A stretch of 64,000 nt of DNA from Clusia tigrina (taxonomy: Eukaryota > Arthropoda > Insecta > Diptera > Clusiidae): the NCBI GenBank assembly GCA_920105625.2, contig OV050032.1:74319879-74383878 (forward strand), written 5' to 3'. Made by a program: the position numbers and the translations under genes. Shown here piece after piece: positions 61,548-64,000 of this stretch. Numbering within the stretch: position 1 is the first letter of the stretch; each line of letters begins with the position of its first letter. The notes under the pieces are model-generated. The model was not told the DNA's origin. It was given only the letters and a program-made list of their open reading frames with translations, and did no database searches.

Positions 61548-62820
61548 GAGTCCCAAATCAAACACAGATAAAACTTCAAATGGCCCTAACTTCTATACGG
61601 TGCGTCCTACACATATCAAAGTTTGGGACATTTAAATGCTTGTAACTTTTTACTGGAGCTTCTTAAAATCTTGAAATTTTGTGACAATAAAGTACTCGGG
61701 GCTCTCGTCAATTTAAGCTTTCGCTCATAACTATGCTACCCTTGAGTCCCAAATCAAAGACTGATAAAACTTCAAATGGCCCTAACTTCTATACGGTGCG
61801 TCCTACACCTATCAACGTTTGCAACAATCAAATGCTTGTAACTTTTTACTGGAGCGTCATAAAATCGTGAAATTTTGTGACAATAAAGTTCTCGAGCCTC
61901 TTGTCAATTAAAGTTATCGCTCATAGCTTTGCTACCGGTGAGTCCCAAAACAAACACTGATAAAACTCCATTTGGCCCTATCTTCTATACGGTGCGTCCT
62001 ACACCTATCAAAGATTGCCACAATAAAATGCTTTTAGCACTTTACTGGAGCGTCCTATACCCAACAAAGTTGCAACAATCAAATGCTTGTAACTTTTTAC
62101 TGGAGCGACATAAAATATTGAAATTTTGTGACAATAAAGTCCTCGTGCCTCTTGTCAATTTAAGCTTTCGCTTATAGCTATGCTACCCTTGAGTCCCAAA
62201 TCAAACACTGATAAAACTTCAAATGGCCCTAACTTCCATACGGTGCGTCCTACACTTATCAAAGTTTGCAACATTGAAATGCTTGTAACTTTTTACTGGA
62301 GCGTCATAATATGACAATAAAGAACTCTAGCCTGTTGTCAATTAAAGTTATCGCTCATAGCTTTGCTACCCTTGAGTCCCAAAACAAACACTGATAAAAC
62401 TCCAAATGTCACTAACTTCTATACGGTGCGTCCTACACCTATCAAAGTTTGCCACAATCAAATGCTTTTAACACTTTACTGGAGCGTCCTACAGCTATCA
62501 AAGTTGCAACAATCAAATGCTTGTAACTTTTTACTGGAGCGTCATAAAATAATGAAATTTTGTGACAATAAAATCCTCGTGCCTCTTGTCAATTTAAGCT
62601 TTCGCTCATAGCTATGCTACCCTTGAGTCCCAAATCAAACACTGATAAAACTTCAAATGGCCCTAACTTCTATACGGTGCGTCCTACACCTATCAAAGTT
62701 TGCAACATTGAAATGCTTCTAACTTTTTACTGGAGCATCATAAAATCTTGAAATTCTGTGACAATAAAGTACTCGAGCCTCTTGTCAATTAAAGTTCTCG
62801 CTCATAGCTTTGCTACCCTT
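61548..62820 (+). repeat. Right flank of the HOR-E block (copy of 37152-38424)
   Basis: Monomer starts: 61548, 61744, 61940 L, 62191 (183 bp), 62374 L, 62625. Each is 24396 bp from its left-flank counterpart, and the L/S order and 13-bp deletion (GCGTCATAATATGACAAT) agree. Differences are few; one is GCTACCGGTGAG in place of GCTATCCTTGAG at the first L. Confidence 0.9.
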
Positions 62821-63408
62821 GAGTCCCAAATCAAAATCTGATAAAACTTCAAATGGCTCTAACTTCTATACGGTGCGTCCTACACCTATAAAAGTTTGCA
62901 ACAATCAAATGCTTGTAACTTTTTACTGGAGCGTCATAAAATATTGAAATTTTGTGACAATAAAGTCCTCGTTCCTCTTGTCAATTTAAGCTTTCGCTCA
63001 TAGCTATGCTAACCTTGAGTCCCAAATCAAAGACTGATAAAACTTCAAATGGCCCTAACTTCTATACGGTGCGTCCTACATCTATCAAGATTTGCAACAA
63101 TCAAATGCTTGTAACTTTTTACTGGAGCGTCATAAAATATTGAAATTTTGTGACTATAAAGTCCTCGTGCCTCTTGTCAATTTAAGCTTTCGCTCATAGC
63201 TATGGTACCCTTGAGTTAAAAATCAAAGGCTGATAAAGCTTCAAATTGCCGTAACTTCTATACAGTGCGTCCTACACCTATCAAAGTTTGCAACAATCAA
63301 ATGCCTGTAACTTTTTACTGGAGCGTCATAAAATCGTGAAATTTTGTGGCAATAAAGTACTCGAGCCTCTTGTCACTTTACACTATCGCTCATAGCTATG
63401 CTACCCTT
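62821..63408 (+). repeat. Monomers matching 33436-34022
   Basis: Monomer starts: 62821 (CCCAAATCAAAATCTG, TATAAAAGTTTGC), 63017 (CAAGATTTGC), 63213 (GAGTTAAAAATCAAAGG). The same order occurs at 33436, 33632 and 33827, which ties the right end of the window to the HOR-D expansion rather than to HOR-E. Confidence 0.83.
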
Positions 63409-64000
63409 GAGTCCCAAATCAAACACAGATAAAACTTCAAATGGCCCTAACTTCTATACGGTGCGTCCTACACCTTTCAAAGTTTGCAACAATCAAATGC
63501 TTGTAACTTTTTACTGGAGCGTCATAAAATCTTGAAATATTGTGACAATAAAGTACTCGTGCCTCTTGTCAATTAAAGTTATCGCTCATAGCTGTGCTAC
63601 CCTTGAGTCCCAAATCAAACACTGATAAAACTTCAAATGGCCCTAACTTCTATACGGAGCGTCCTACACATATCAAAGTTTGGGACATTTAAATGCTTGT
63701 AACTTTTTTCTGGAGCTTCTTAAAATCTTGTCATTTTGTGACAATAAAGTACTCGTGCCTCTTGTCAATTAAAGCTATCGCTCATAGCTATGCTACCCTT
63801 GAGTCCCAAATCAAACACAGATAAAACTTCAAATGGGCCTAACTTCTATGTGGTGCGTCCTACACCTATCAAAGTTTGCCACAATCAAATGCTTTTAACA
63901 CTTTACTGGAGCGTCCTACACCTATCAAAGTTGCAACAATCAAATGCTTGTCACTTTTTACTGGAGCGTCATAAAATCTTGAAATATTGTGACAAAAAAG
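63409..64000 (+). repeat. Final monomers, running off the window
   Basis: Monomer starts: 63409, 63605, 63801 L. The last is an L monomer (GTTTGCCACAATC, TTTTAACAC, GTCACTTTTTACTGG as in e1) cut by the window end inside its subunit B, so the array continues downstream. Confidence 0.9.

Larger units (their letters stand above)
1..64000 (+). repeat. Satellite DNA array, 196/251-bp monomers, about 307 head-to-tail copies
   Basis: The motif GAGTCCC (or a one- or two-base variant) recurs through the whole window, and between marks the same sequence blocks appear in the same order: TTCAAATGGCCCTAACTTC, TACGGTGCGTCCTACACC, ACTTTTTACTGGAGCGTCAT, GTGACAATAAAGT, CGCTCATAGCTATGC. All monomers point the same way and no unrelated sequence interrupts them. 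Arrays of this size and layering are typical of eukaryotic centromeric, pericentromeric or subtelomeric heterochromatin; which one cannot be told from sequence. The family is not recognised. No stretch of 300 bp or more is free of the repeat, so there is no unexplained intergenic space. Confidence 0.98.

Noticed and set aside
282..62611. Some sixty open reading frames of 61-86 codons on the + strand and a few of 63 codons on the - strand
   Set aside because: They repeat with the satellite, many start at TTG, they lie inside one tandem repeat, show no domain or signal, and changes between copies fall freely in all codon positions. They are shadows of the repeat, not genes.
1..64000. CRISPR array
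   Set aside because: Repeats are direct and regular, but the period is 196-251 bp and the whole unit is repeated. There are no short identical repeats with unique spacers and no cas genes.
1..64000. Ribosomal DNA spacer or tRNA/rRNA gene cluster
   Set aside because: No rRNA-like or tRNA-like segment appears between repeats; every base belongs to the same repeat phase.
1..64000. CENP-B box
   Set aside because: I looked for the TTCG....A..CGGG pattern on the consensus and saw no match; TTTCGCTCATAGC shares only TTCG. Not an exhaustive scan of all variants.
1..64000. Telomeric short repeats
   Set aside because: No run of a 5-8 bp telomere-type unit was seen anywhere in the window.
1..64000. 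Prokaryotic operon or plasmid sequence
   Set aside because: There is no coding density, no ribosome-binding-site pattern and no gene; 64 kb of layered satellite is a eukaryotic feature.

Overview
The window is one unbroken block of satellite DNA. From base 1 to base 64000 it is head-to-tail copies of a single tandem repeat in one orientation, and I found no protein gene, RNA gene or transposon. I phased the array by eye on the conserved GAGTCCC motif and located about 307 phase marks. Successive marks are almost all 183-200 bp apart (short monomer S, typically 196 bp) or 243-257 bp apart (long monomer L, typically 251 bp). The exceptions are two truncated 156-bp monomers and one 362-bp interval where a 30-bp deletion removed a mark. 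The base count of a by-eye S consensus is about 38% GC. Size, higher-order structure and lack of genes point to a eukaryotic (peri)centromeric, subtelomeric or other heterochromatic array. I do not recognise the satellite family and cannot name the organism. CpG is only mildly depleted (about 5 observed against 6.6 expected per monomer), which weakly favours a lightly methylated genome.

The array has four nested levels. (1) A degenerate ~56-bp subunit: the S monomer is subunit A (56 bp), subunit B (56 bp) and an 84-bp remainder. (2) The S and L monomers: L carries one extra 55-bp subunit that is a B/A hybrid. (3) Higher-order repeats (HORs) in which a fixed order of 11-22 monomers is repeated. 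(4) Mosaic blocks in which pieces of one HOR reappear inside another.

Layout, using the G of GAGTCCC as monomer start: HOR-A (16 monomers, 3289-3293 bp) fills 1-~8.5 kb, followed by a 447-bp S+L dimer amplification and rearranged A copies to 13.15 kb. HOR-B (12 monomers, 2620 bp) lies at 13.16-19.04 kb. Bridging monomers and HOR-C (13 monomers, 2555 bp) lie at 19.0-26.5 kb. HOR-D (22 monomers, 4522 bp), a composite of A-, B- and C-type monomers, occupies 26.8-36.5 kb. HOR-E (15 monomers, 3163 bp full length) runs from 38.4 to 61.3 kb in eight full or deleted copies after one partial copy. A 1.27-kb segment left of E (37152-38424) recurs right of E (61548-62820) at a constant offset of 24396 bp.

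Nothing here works together as genes do. The open reading frames of 61-86 codons are by-products of the repeat. The biological content is the recombination record: nearly every size difference between HOR copies is a whole number of monomers, with a recognisable hybrid monomer at the join, as expected from unequal crossover or gene conversion in register.
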